Shown here: piece after piece, positions 1-6,144 of the stretch
Layout: each line of letters opens with the position of its first letter
Numbering within the stretch: the stretch's first letter is position 1
Assembly: GCA_001564135.1 (NCBI GenBank)
Contig: LKNH01000107.1
Span: forward strand, 1-8,367
Source of the DNA: Halobacteriaceae archaeon Tc-Br11_E2g27
GTDB lineage: Archaea; Halobacteriota; Halobacteria; Halobacteriales; Haloarculaceae
Reading direction: 5' to 3'
DNA: 8,367 bases
Notes under the pieces: model-generated
Seen by the model: the letters and a program-made list of their open reading frames with translations, nothing else
The model's database searches: none
Told to the model about the DNA's origin: nothing
Program-made: the position numbers and the translations under genes

Positions 1-22
1 AGGACCCTTGGTTGGTTGACTG

Positions 23-613
23 ATGAATCCACGAGAGCGTCTTGCCGGGCTCAAGCGAGTATTCGGTAAGGAAGACGTTCGGTCACTTGCACGACGGTAT
101 TTCGTTGCGAACGGATTTGATGGAACGCTGACTAGCATCGGTGTCGTTCTCGGTGCCTACATGGGAGGAAATATTGATAGCGGACTCGCCATTATCGGGA
201 TTGGGCTCGGTGCGGCAATTGGACTTGGAACGTCAGGTATCTGGAGCGTCTGGGAGATTGAACGTGCAGAAACCAGTCGAGAACTCCTCCAACTCGAAGC
301 TGCGATGCTGACCGACCTTGATGATACACAATTAACACGGGATTTCCGAAACGAACAGATTGTGCTTGCTCTTGCCGCAGCCACAGGCCCGGTAATTGGT
401 ATTGTCGTGACGCTTCTCCCATTTCTTTTCGAAGGGATGTTTCTGTCGCTGTTTCAGGCAGTCTTACTCTCTATCGCGCTTGGTGTATTGTTGCTGGCCG
501 GGGTCGGAGCGTATATGGGGACGATATCGAAACAACGGTGGTACGTCGCGGCCGTACGCATGGGGCTTGCCGGTCTCGTTGTTGCGGTGATTACGGTCTT
601 TTTGCCGGGCTGA
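23..613 (+). CDS. VIT1/CCC1-family membrane protein, predicted Fe2+/Mn2+ transporter
   Basis: A 196-residue integral membrane protein that resembles the VIT1/CCC1 family of iron and manganese transporters. The family signature is visible at residues 30-45 (a GFDGTLTSIGVVLGAY stretch, equivalent to the DGLVTxxGVVxG first helix, with Asp33). Hydrophobic segments lie at roughly 33-48, 53-77, 112-135, 140-163 and 172-195, giving about five helices. The loop after the second helix (about 78-110) is hydrophilic and rich in Glu and Asp, as in the cytosolic metal-binding part of VIT1. The ATG at 23 leaves 8 residues before a basic amphipathic stretch and no better start is visible; no clear Shine-Dalgarno precedes it. 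Its stop lies 12 bases from the stop of the convergent hydrolase gene. Family membership is fairly secure; the metal and the direction of transport are inferred. Confidence 0.85.
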   Translation: MNPRERLAGLKRVFGKEDVRSLARRYFVANGFDGTLTSIGVVLGAYMGGNIDSGLAIIGIGLGAAIGLGTSGIWSVWEIERAETSRELLQLEAAMLTDLDDTQLTRDFRNEQIVLALAAATGPVIGIVVTLLPFLFEGMFLSLFQAVLLSIALGVLLLAGVGAYMGTISKQRWYVAAVRMGLAGLVVAVITVFLPG

Positions 614-625
614 TTCGGCCGCTGT

Positions 626-1435
626 TTATCTGTGGCGCTGACCTTCGAACCAGTCGAGGACAATGTCGTTGAGTCGCTGGTGCGCCTCGACATAGCTGGT
701 TCCGGACGGGTCGTCCCCACGCTGGAAGCGATAGCTACCAAACTGTGTGTGGTTGACGCCGGGTAGCGTCTCGACGGTCGCGTCGACAGGCAGGTTGTCG
801 AGATTTGCCTCGTAGGTCTCCCATGTAAGGACCGTGTCGGCCTCGCCGGCAACGCTCAAGACAGCAAGGTCGCTCTCGGAGATATCTTGGTCGCAATAGG
901 AGGCATACAAGAGGAGTCCGTCGACAGATTCCGCGTTTCCGCGGGCGTACCGACAGGCCATTGCGCCACCCATTGAGTGGCCGCCAACGTACCAGTTTTC
1001 GACCGTTTCGTGGTCGTCGATTGCTCTCGTAGCGGCGTCTGCACGGAGTCCCGTTCGAGCGATGGCATAATCAGTGACCGCAAGGTTCATCGGCATCTTC
1101 GGGACGACGACGGTGAGGTTTGCTTCGCTTGCAAGTGGAGCCAACGACTCGACGTAGGCACTCGGCTCGACGCGAGCGCCGGGGTAAAAGACGAGGCCAT
1201 CGGTTCGGTCAGGTTCGTCGACGGTTACTGGTTCGAGCACGTAACCGCCGTTATACGAAGTCAGTGTCACGCCATCCTCAGCCTCGACAGCCTCGATGCT
1301 CTCTGGGGGTGGTTCGTAGGGCGTTCCAAGAAAGACAACCGCACCAGCGAGAAAGACGACCACGAGCACGACGGTCCAGCCGAACAGCCGCTTTGCCTGA
1401 CTTCGAGCGGTCGGCCAGTGGATGCGGCGGCTCAT
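626..1435 (-). CDS. Membrane-anchored alpha/beta hydrolase
   Basis: A 269-residue serine hydrolase of the alpha/beta hydrolase fold (dienelactone-hydrolase-like, Abhydrolase_5 type). Residues 1-18 are basic and 20-37 form one strongly hydrophobic helix, so the catalytic domain is probably tethered to or exported across the membrane. The nucleophile elbow GHSMGG sits at 152-157 with Ser154. The likely acid is Asp200 (GEAD) and the likely base His229 (GVNHTQFG), so the Ser-Asp-His triad is complete and well ordered. The ATG at 1435 is preferred because it includes the whole membrane anchor; no clear ribosome binding site is seen before it. It follows the XRE gene on the same strand with a 59-base gap, so it may be read with that operon or from a weak promoter of its own. 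The substrate is unknown. It could be an esterase, lipase-like enzyme or thioesterase. Confidence 0.88.
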   Translation of the reverse strand: MSRRIHWPTARSQAKRLFGWTVVLVVVFLAGAVVFLGTPYEPPPESIEAVEAEDGVTLTSYNGGYVLEPVTVDEPDRTDGLVFYPGARVEPSAYVESLAPLASEANLTVVVPKMPMNLAVTDYAIARTGLRADAATRAIDDHETVENWYVGGHSMGGAMACRYARGNAESVDGLLLYASYCDQDISESDLAVLSVAGEADTVLTWETYEANLDNLPVDATVETLPGVNHTQFGSYRFQRGDDPSGTSYVEAHQRLNDIVLDWFEGQRHR

Positions 1436-1494
1436 GGCAGCCGTTTGGTTTCTGTCGTGCTAACAGTTCCGGAGACGAGGCAATTCACCGACTA

Positions 1495-1695
1495 CTAGTC
1501 AGCAAGTTCCGGGTCGAATATCGCTTCGATTGCACAGTCATAATGTCGGGCCAATTTAAACGCCAGTTCCAGCGAGGGGTCATACCGCCCGCGCTCGATG
1601 GCGTTGATGCTCTGCCTGCTGACATCGACGGCAACAGCCAGGTCACCCTGGCTCTCCCCTGCTTGCTCCCGTCGTTCCCGCAGATTGTTTTTCAT
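1495..1695 (-). CDS. Small XRE-family helix-turn-helix regulator
   Basis: A 66-residue single-domain Cro/C1-type DNA-binding protein. The helix-turn-helix covers about residues 15-37: helix 2 around SQGDLAVAVD and recognition helix 3 around SRQSINAIERGR, followed by the YDPSLELAFKLAR stretch typical of this small regulator class. There is no sensor domain, so signals must come through a partner or through protein amount. Its ATG overlaps the stop of the DUF2178 gene in an ATGA arrangement, and no ribosome binding site is visible before it, which points to translational coupling. The tandem palindrome in front of the operon (2130-2163) is the natural candidate binding site, making this an autoregulator by inference. 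Identity as XRE family is very secure; the target set is not known. Confidence 0.93.
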   Translation of the reverse strand: MKNNLRERREQAGESQGDLAVAVDVSRQSINAIERGRYDPSLELAFKLARHYDCAIEAIFDPELAD

Positions 1696-2108
1696 GCTCG
1701 GAGTCGCAACCCGGTGTATATCACTGCAAAGGTGGCAAAGATACCAACGAACAACAGTGCGGCCCCATCGAATGCCGCAGGAAGGGTAAGCACTCCCGCC
1801 GTTTCGAGTGCCACTAATCCTGGTATGCCAAGGACTCCTGCGATGGCAAGGACGCCGAGCGTGTAGTCGCTGGCTTTGCGTTCGAGTGCTACATCGCGCT
1901 CATCGTACAGCGTGACGGGGCTGAACTGCCAGATGGCTAGCATCCCGAAAAAGCCGCCCCAGTAAATCAGGACGCCAGCGAGGTACTGTCCGAGAAATGA
2001 CCCGGCTACAATGCCAACCAGCCCGACCGCTAAAGAGCCATACATCAGCCGCTTGTGTCGCTTACGTCGGTCGATTCGCTGTTTCGCTGAGGTTTTTGTT
2101 TCTGTCAT
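1692..2108 (-). CDS. DUF2178-type four-helix membrane protein
   Basis: A 138-residue membrane protein with a basic N-terminus (residues 8-20, many Lys and Arg) and four hydrophobic segments near 21-42, 44-61, 82-104 and 112-134. Between helices 2 and 3 lies a conserved-looking polar loop, YDERDVALERKASDYT (68-83), which matches the DERD...K motif I associate with DUF2178 proteins. These are often encoded next to a small XRE regulator, as here. No enzymatic function is known to me. The start is supported by an AGGTGA ribosome binding site 6 nt upstream. It is the first gene of a minus-strand unit with the XRE gene. The pairing suggests the membrane protein may control the regulator's activity, but that is inference. 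Confidence 0.85.
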   Translation of the reverse strand: MTETKTSAKQRIDRRKRHKRLMYGSLAVGLVGIVAGSFLGQYLAGVLIYWGGFFGMLAIWQFSPVTLYDERDVALERKASDYTLGVLAIAGVLGIPGLVALETAGVLTLPAAFDGAALLFVGIFATFAVIYTGLRLRA

Positions 2109-2114
2109 TGTGAG

Positions 2115-2120
2115 TCACCT
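2115..2120 (-). promoter_or_regulatory. Ribosome binding site of the DUF2178 gene
   Basis: The minus strand reads AGGTGA here, complementary to the 3' end of archaeal 16S rRNA, with a 6-nt spacer to the ATG at 2108. It fixes the start codon and implies a leadered transcript. Confidence 0.7.
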
Positions 2121-2129
2121 GACCACTCT

Positions 2130-2163
2130 GTAAAGTGTGCTTTACAGTAAAGTGTACTTTACA
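2130..2163. promoter_or_regulatory. Tandem palindromic operator, two 17-bp copies
   Basis: Two head-to-tail copies of a 17-bp sequence: GTAAAGTGTGCTTTACA at 2130-2146 and GTAAAGTGTACTTTACA at 2147-2163, identical except for one base (G/A at copy position 10). Each copy is also a palindrome. The first has 8-bp perfect arms, CTGTAAAG (2128-2135) and CTTTACAG (2140-2147). The second has 7-bp arms, GTAAAGT (2147-2153) and ACTTTAC (2156-2162). Dyad centres are 17 bp apart. The block lies 22 bases upstream of the DUF2178 start, just downstream of a TATA-like element, so bound protein would block transcription initiation. The likely ligand is the XRE protein of the same operon (inference). I saw no further copies elsewhere in the window. 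Confidence 0.8.
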
Positions 2164-2166
2164 CTC

Positions 2167-2181
2167 TTACTTAACCATTTC
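2167..2181 (-). promoter_or_regulatory. Possible BRE/TATA promoter of the DUF2178-XRE operon
   Basis: On the minus strand GAAA (2181-2178) is followed by TGG and TTAAGTAA (2174-2167), which resembles an archaeal BRE plus TATA box. A start site about 26 bp downstream would fall near 2145, inside the tandem operator, leaving a leader of about 37 nt that contains the AGGTGA site. The match is approximate. Confidence 0.4.
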
Positions 2182-2210
2182 GCTCAATACGAAAACGAAC
2201 TGCCGACAGG

Positions 2211-2993
2211 TTAGAATGAAAAGAGGTCGATACCGCCGGTGACGCCGATAACCTGTCCGGTGATGTAGTTCGATTGTTCGGAGGCAAGATAGGCGACGAG
2301 ATTGGCAACGTCCTCCTCTTTGCCGAGTTTCCGCATTGGTGTCGCTTTCGCAATTCGGGCGAAATGTTCATCCACCTGCTCAAGTTGCTCAATCGGCAGG
2401 TCAGCAAGTTGACTCACAACGATGCTCGGGGCGATAATGTTTGAGGTAACACCATGTTGTGCTCCCTCTAGTGCGAGCGTCTTTCCAAAGCCGATGAAGG
2501 CGGCTTTTGTCGCCGCGTAGGATAGCTGGCCGAAACCGCCCTGCCATCCAGCCATCGAGGACATGTTGATGATACGGCCCCACTCGCGCTCTTTCATGTG
2601 GGGATAGACCTCGCGGGTGATGTTGTAGGCACCAGTGAGGTTGATATCGATATCCCGGTCCCAGATATCATCATCAAAATTCTCAATCCGGTCACGAGCG
2701 TCGACCATTCCGGCGTTGTTCACCAGAATGTCGATACCACCTGTCTCTTCTTCCAGTGCCTCGACCGTCGCTGCAACGTCCTCGCGGTCGGTCAGGTCAC
2801 ATTCGATGGCGTGGGCGCTCCCCGCATAGTCGCCCTCGTTGATATCGTCGGCAACACCCTCCGCCGCCGCGAGATTCACATCGAGAGCAACGATTTCAGC
2901 ACCCTCCTGCGCGAGCACGCGACAGTCCTCGCTACCAATCCGTCCACCACCACCCGTTACAACTGCTGTCTTGTCATCAAGTCCGAAATCCAT
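2211..2993 (-). CDS. SDR-family NAD(P)-dependent oxidoreductase
   Basis: A 260-residue classical short-chain dehydrogenase/reductase of normal length. The cofactor motif TGGGGRIG is at 13-20. Asp38 at the end of the second strand favours NAD(H) over NADP(H). NNAG is at 92-95, the catalytic Asn is Asn118, and the catalytic residues are Ser146, Tyr159 and Lys163 (YAATK). The C-terminus ends in GGIDLFSF, a tail seen in some acyl-CoA or hydroxyacid dehydrogenase-like SDRs, but the substrate cannot be told from this. The usual PG after strand 6 is replaced by PS (residues 189-190). The ATG at 2993 leaves the expected few residues before the first strand. It is transcribed alone, divergently from nadA, and ends 102 bases before the DUF2178 gene. 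Annotation as beta-ketoacyl-ACP reductase or 3-hydroxyacyl-CoA dehydrogenase would be over-specific. Confidence 0.92.
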   Translation of the reverse strand: MDFGLDDKTAVVTGGGGRIGSEDCRVLAQEGAEIVALDVNLAAAEGVADDINEGDYAGSAHAIECDLTDREDVAATVEALEEETGGIDILVNNAGMVDARDRIENFDDDIWDRDIDINLTGAYNITREVYPHMKEREWGRIINMSSMAGWQGGFGQLSYAATKAAFIGFGKTLALEGAQHGVTSNIIAPSIVVSQLADLPIEQLEQVDEHFARIAKATPMRKLGKEEDVANLVAYLASEQSNYITGQVIGVTGGIDLFSF

Positions 2994-3020
2994 GACATCC
3001 GGTGGGTTGTCCGGTGGCGC

Positions 3021-3030
3021 ATTAATTATT
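3021..3030 (-). promoter_or_regulatory. Possible TATA box of the SDR gene
   Basis: The minus strand reads AATAATTAAT, centred about 32 bases before the SDR start codon. With a start site about 26 bp downstream, the transcript would begin only a few bases before the ATG, fitting the near-leaderless mRNAs common in haloarchaea and the lack of a Shine-Dalgarno. A CCGGTGG direct repeat (2999-3005 and 3011-3017) lies between it and the gene. Confidence 0.45.
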
Positions 3031-3103
3031 GTGTTATGACATCACATGGGGCATACAATTTGTTACGAACCACAAACAATCATCCACTGAACTCGAGTTG
3101 ACC

Positions 3104-3142
3104 AGCGGAACCGACACAAAAATTCTCATCGGCGGTTCCGCT
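3104..3142. repeat. Perfect 10-bp inverted repeat in intergenic region
   Basis: AGCGGAACCG at 3104-3113 is exactly complementary to CGGTTCCGCT at 3133-3142, with a 19-nt AT-rich loop. A GC-rich stem of this length is unlikely to be accidental in a short intergenic region. It lacks a following T-tract on either strand, so it is not a standard archaeal terminator. The right arm's end (TTCCGCTT, 3137-3144) recurs as a direct copy at 3165-3172. It may be a structured RNA, a protein-binding site or a remnant of a mobile element. Confidence 0.6.
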
Positions 3143-3191
3143 TCCAAGGTCTCCGGGCGCGAAATTCCGCTTGAATAGGACCCGGTGTATC

Positions 3192-3206
3192 CTGCCAGTT
3201 CGGCAG
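3192..3206. repeat. Short hairpin in intergenic region
   Basis: CTGCC (3192-3196) pairs with GGCAG (3202-3206) around a 5-nt loop. It lies 50 bases beyond the larger inverted repeat. Alone it is weak; together with the longer stem it hints at a folded RNA or a compound site. Confidence 0.35.
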
Positions 3207-3391
3207 CCCCACTTTCACGTTCCATTCACTCGTTACAATTTTTGAAACTTTGTCAATTATTTCTGAATATCTCTAACAATCATTACAAATTGTACTCATT
3301 AGTCCGAAATGTTCAGAGGCAGATTGCATATTAAAACAAATTCAAACAGATTTATTGTAGTCCATTACTCTCTGGAAACAGCTATTGAATA

Positions 3392-3406
3392 GAAAATCTT
3401 TTCATA
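3392..3406 (+). promoter_or_regulatory. Possible promoter of the nadABC operon
   Basis: GAAAATCTTTTCATA contains a purine-rich BRE-like part and a T/A-rich TATA-like part about 45 bases before the nadA ATG, which would give a leader of roughly 15-20 nt. The element is itself a palindrome (GAAAA-TC-TTTTC, 3392-3403), so it could double as an operator. The assignment is tentative because the surrounding DNA is AT-rich. Confidence 0.35.
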
Positions 3407-3446
3407 GAGCCATTCCGTATGAGAAGAACAACCATAGTGGTGTCAC

Positions 3447-4574
3447 ATGCCTGAAATGGAAACTGCGACGTTCGAGACGGACCTGAGTTTGTTCAAATAC
3501 GACAACCTGGAGCAACTCCCAGCAAGCTATCGCGACCTCGACGAAGCCGAGCGTCGTGAACGAACGGAGGCGGCACTGGACGTGTTGGGCGATGATGTCA
3601 TCATCCTCGGTCACAATTACCAGCGCCGTGAAATCGTAGAACACGCCGATTTCATCGGTGATTCCTACCAGCTAAGCCAGGAGGCCGCAAACGCTGACGC
3701 GGAGTACGTGATATTCGGTGGTGTCACATTCATGGCCGAGTCGGCGGATATCATCACCGACGATGACCAGACCGTCATCCTTCCGAGTATGGAGGCATCC
3801 TGCCCGATGGCGGGGATGGCAGAAGCCCTGCAGGTAGATACGGCCTGGGCGGAACTCACCGCAGAGACGGATGCGAACATCATCCCAATCACGTATATGA
3901 ACTCTTATGCCGACCTGAAAGCGTTCTGTGCCGAACAGGGCGGGCTCGTCTGTACCTCCTCAAACGCACACCGAGCCTTCGAGTGGGCGTTCGACCGCGG
4001 CGACAAGGTGCTCTTTCTCCCCGACAAACATCTCGGTGAGAACACCGCACACCGACTCGGGATGGAAGACGAACTTGCCGAGTGGGACCCGTGGGACCCC
4101 GAAAGCGACGCGGCTGAAGCCGTCGAGAAGGATATCATCCTCTGGGAAGGCTACTGTCAGGTCCACGAGCGATTCCGAACGGAGCATATTGAGCAGGTGC
4201 GGGGAGAGCACCCCGATGCGAATGTCGTGGTCCATCCGGAATGTCGACGCGAGGTCGTCGAGGCTGCCGATGTCGTCGGGAGTACCTCGACTATCTGTGA
4301 GACAATCGAGAACGCAGAGCCTGGCGAAACCTGGGCAATCGGGACCGAGATTCACCTGACGAAGCATCTCTCACGGTGGCATCCCGAGGTGAACGTCTTA
4401 CCACTGTGTGGCGATGCCTGTATGGACTGTAACGCCATGCGTCAGATTGACCCGAACTACCTGCTGTGGGTGCTCGAAGAACTGGTTGAGGGGCGCGAAC
4501 GGAACGTTATCAACGTCGCTGAGGAGGAAAAGGAACTCGCGCGAGTTGCGCTCGACCGGATGCTCGAGGTGTAA
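3447..4574 (+). CDS. nadA: Quinolinate synthase (4Fe-4S)
   Basis: 375-residue NadA, which condenses iminoaspartate with dihydroxyacetone phosphate to quinolinate in the cytoplasm, the second step of de novo NAD synthesis. Visible signatures: LGHNYQRREI (54-63), DSYQLSQEA (72-80), FGGVTFMAESADI (90-102), the first cluster ligand in SMEASCPMA (Cys119), the second in LWEGYCQVHERF (Cys237) and the third in the C-terminal CGDACMDC motif (most likely Cys328, with Cys321 and Cys325 nearby). VHPEC (262-266) and GSTSTI (278-283) are also typical. About 40 residues precede the first conserved motif; this acidic extension looks usual for haloarchaeal copies. The ATG at 3447 is chosen over the ATG at 3456 because a GGTG element lies 4 nt upstream of it. 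First gene of the nadABC operon. Confidence 0.97.
   Translation: MPEMETATFETDLSLFKYDNLEQLPASYRDLDEAERRERTEAALDVLGDDVIILGHNYQRREIVEHADFIGDSYQLSQEAANADAEYVIFGGVTFMAESADIITDDDQTVILPSMEASCPMAGMAEALQVDTAWAELTAETDANIIPITYMNSYADLKAFCAEQGGLVCTSSNAHRAFEWAFDRGDKVLFLPDKHLGENTAHRLGMEDELAEWDPWDPESDAAEAVEKDIILWEGYCQVHERFRTEHIEQVRGEHPDANVVVHPECRREVVEAADVVGSTSTICETIENAEPGETWAIGTEIHLTKHLSRWHPEVNVLPLCGDACMDCNAMRQIDPNYLLWVLEELVEGRERNVINVAEEEKELARVALDRMLEV
4566..4571 (+). promoter_or_regulatory. Ribosome binding site of nadB inside the nadA 3' end
   Basis: GAGGTG, formed by the last sense codons of nadA, lies 5 nt before the nadB ATG at 4577. It supports that start and efficient internal reinitiation in the operon. 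Confidence 0.65.
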
Positions 4575-4576
4575 CG

Positions 4577-6142
4577 ATGACAGGAGAAGCTTCCACAAGA
4601 GCGAGTGAACGAGAGACCGATGTCCTCGTTGTCGGAGCCGGTATCGCTGGCCTGTCCGCAGCGCTGGCTGCTGACCGTGCAGGTGCGGATGTCGTTTTGG
4701 CAACCAAAGCCGAACGTCCCGAATCCGCCTCAACCTGGTGGGCACAGGGTGGGATTGCGGTCACGCGCGATGACCCCGAGCAGTTCAAACAGGACGTACT
4801 GGCGGCATCTGCGGAGACGGCAGACCCGCAGGCAATCGACGTGCTTGTCGAGGATGCAGACCGCGCCGTACAGGATATTCTCGTCGATACCCTTGATATC
4901 GAGTTCGATACGAACGGTGATGGAGAGTACGATTACGGACAGGAAGCAGCCCACGAAGACCCCCGTATCCTGCACGTGAATGCCGAAACGGGCAAACACG
5001 TCCACGTCCCATTTTTAAACTACGTTGCTGACGAAACCGACGTGACAATTCTCGAAGATACCGCCGCAGTTGAACTCGTTCGACACGAAGGCCGGGTTTA
5101 CGGAGCGATACTGGAACACGACGGGGAGTGGGCGCCGACCTTTGCCGGGTCAACCGTGCTTGCAACGGGTGGCATCGGCGCGCTCTACTCTCTATCGACG
5201 AATCCGCCGGACGCAACGGGAGATGGCATTGCGATGGCCGCCCTTGCGGGTGCTGACGTCAACGATATGGAGTATGTTCAGTTCCATCCGACAGCGTTCG
5301 ACCCGGCGGCTGTGCAAGGTGATACCGAGATGGATGCTGATAGTGATGTGTTTCTCATCAGCGAGGCAGTTCGCGGGGAGGGAGCACTCCTTCGCAACGC
5401 TGACGGCGAGCGGTTCATGCCCGCATACCATGACGGAGCAGAGCTTGCCCCGCGAGATGTCGTCGCACGGGCAGTCACGCGCGAGCGAGAGAGAACGGGT
5501 CGTGTCTTTCTCGATGTATCGCAAATTGAGTTTGAATCGACGTTTCCCGACCTTGCCGCCAAATGCGAGCAAGCGGGTGTCGACTGGGCGGAAGGGATTC
5601 CGGTTGCCCCGGCCCAGCATTTCCTCTGTGGCGGGATTGTCGTCGATGACCGCGGCCGGAGTTCCCTTGATGGACTCTATGCGGTCGGTGAATGTGCACG
5701 AACTGGTGTCCACGGTGCGAATCGGTTGGCGAGTACGTCCCTGCTTGAAGGGCTTGTCTGGGGGCTGCGCGCCGGTGAGGACGCGGTTGGAAATTCTGTT
5801 GACACAATCGAACCACCAGAACTCCTCGAACGTGACCCTGACTTACCTGAACGATTCGCCCGCGAGAAGTTCCACCGACTGCGGCAGGTGATGGACGAAC
5901 AGGTTGGTATCGAGCGAACACCGGACGGGTTGCGTCGCGCCCAGGCAGTGTTGCGGCGACTCAAAGGCGAGGTCGATGCGTACGTCCGGACGCGAACGTC
6001 GCGGTCGCTCTATGAGCTCCGCTCGGCGGCTGTTGTCTCTCTCCTTGTTGCGCGGGCAGCCGCGGCAAACGACGAATCGGTCGGCTGCCATTACCTGGTC
6101 GAGGATGAACTGTCGGAGCCAGCAACGCCGGAGACAAGCTAG
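4577..6142 (+). CDS. nadB: L-aspartate oxidase
   Basis: 521-residue FAD-dependent L-aspartate oxidase that makes iminoaspartate, the unstable substrate of NadA. The FAD Rossmann motif GAGIAGLSAAL is at 20-30, and the NadB hallmark TWWAQGGI at 53-60. By comparison with the E. coli enzyme the substrate-pocket and catalytic residues are present: Glu123, His126 and Arg130 in the EAAHEDPRILH stretch, His237 in QFHPTA, Arg293 in PRDVVAR and His348 in HFLCGG. The flavin-binding end GLYAVGECARTGVHGANRL is at 366-384, and a helical C-terminal domain of about 110 residues follows, as in succinate dehydrogenase flavoprotein relatives. The motif set separates it from fumarate reductase subunits. The gap to nadA is 2 nt and to nadC 2 nt. 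This oxidase, not the NadX dehydrogenase found in many archaea, feeds the pathway here. Confidence 0.97.
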   Translation: MTGEASTRASERETDVLVVGAGIAGLSAALAADRAGADVVLATKAERPESASTWWAQGGIAVTRDDPEQFKQDVLAASAETADPQAIDVLVEDADRAVQDILVDTLDIEFDTNGDGEYDYGQEAAHEDPRILHVNAETGKHVHVPFLNYVADETDVTILEDTAAVELVRHEGRVYGAILEHDGEWAPTFAGSTVLATGGIGALYSLSTNPPDATGDGIAMAALAGADVNDMEYVQFHPTAFDPAAVQGDTEMDADSDVFLISEAVRGEGALLRNADGERFMPAYHDGAELAPRDVVARAVTRERERTGRVFLDVSQIEFESTFPDLAAKCEQAGVDWAEGIPVAPAQHFLCGGIVVDDRGRSSLDGLYAVGECARTGVHGANRLASTSLLEGLVWGLRAGEDAVGNSVDTIEPPELLERDPDLPERFAREKFHRLRQVMDEQVGIERTPDGLRRAQAVLRRLKGEVDAYVRTRTSRSLYELRSAAVVSLLVARAAAANDESVGCHYLVEDELSEPATPETS

Positions 6143-6144
6143 CG

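Larger units (their letters stand above)
2994..3446. other. Divergent intergenic region between SDR gene and nadA
   Basis: 453 bases with no convincing gene. The SDR-proximal half (to about 3230) has near-genomic composition and holds a perfect 10-bp inverted repeat and a 5-bp hairpin (entered separately). A 63-codon minus-strand frame at 3034-3225 lacks any recognisable domain and was not called. The nadA-proximal part is markedly AT-rich: by hand count about 54 G/C in 180 bases over 3241-3420, near 30%. Small palindromes are present: ACAATTTGT at 3055-3063, TACAAATTGTA at 3284-3294 and GAAAATCTTTTC at 3392-3403. The low GC could reflect promoter and upstream regulatory DNA or a decayed insertion. 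Confidence 0.75.

Noticed and set aside
598..625. T-run and short gap between convergent VIT1-like and hydrolase genes as a terminator
   Set aside because: The T-run lies inside the coding end of the first gene and no stable stem accompanies it. Position alone is not enough to call it.
1120..1866. Plus-strand 248-codon open frame, Arg-rich
   Set aside because: It lies antisense to the hydrolase, XRE and DUF2178 genes, is Arg/Ser/Pro-rich unlike the acidic proteins of this genome, and shows no domain. It is a shadow of real coding on the other strand.
3034..3225. 63-codon minus-strand frame in the SDR/nadA intergenic region
   Set aside because: No domain, not acidic, no ribosome binding site, and it spans the inverted repeat. 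I could not support it as a gene.
3060..3238. Possible MITE bounded by near-inverted TTGTTACG (3060-3067) and CGTTACAA (3231-3238)
   Set aside because: The ends match at only 7 of 8 positions, no target-site duplication is visible, and AT-rich octamers like these arise by chance.
5070..5891. 273-codon plus-strand frame inside nadB
   Set aside because: It sits in another frame of a clear nadB gene, with a basic Ser/Arg-rich translation and no motif.
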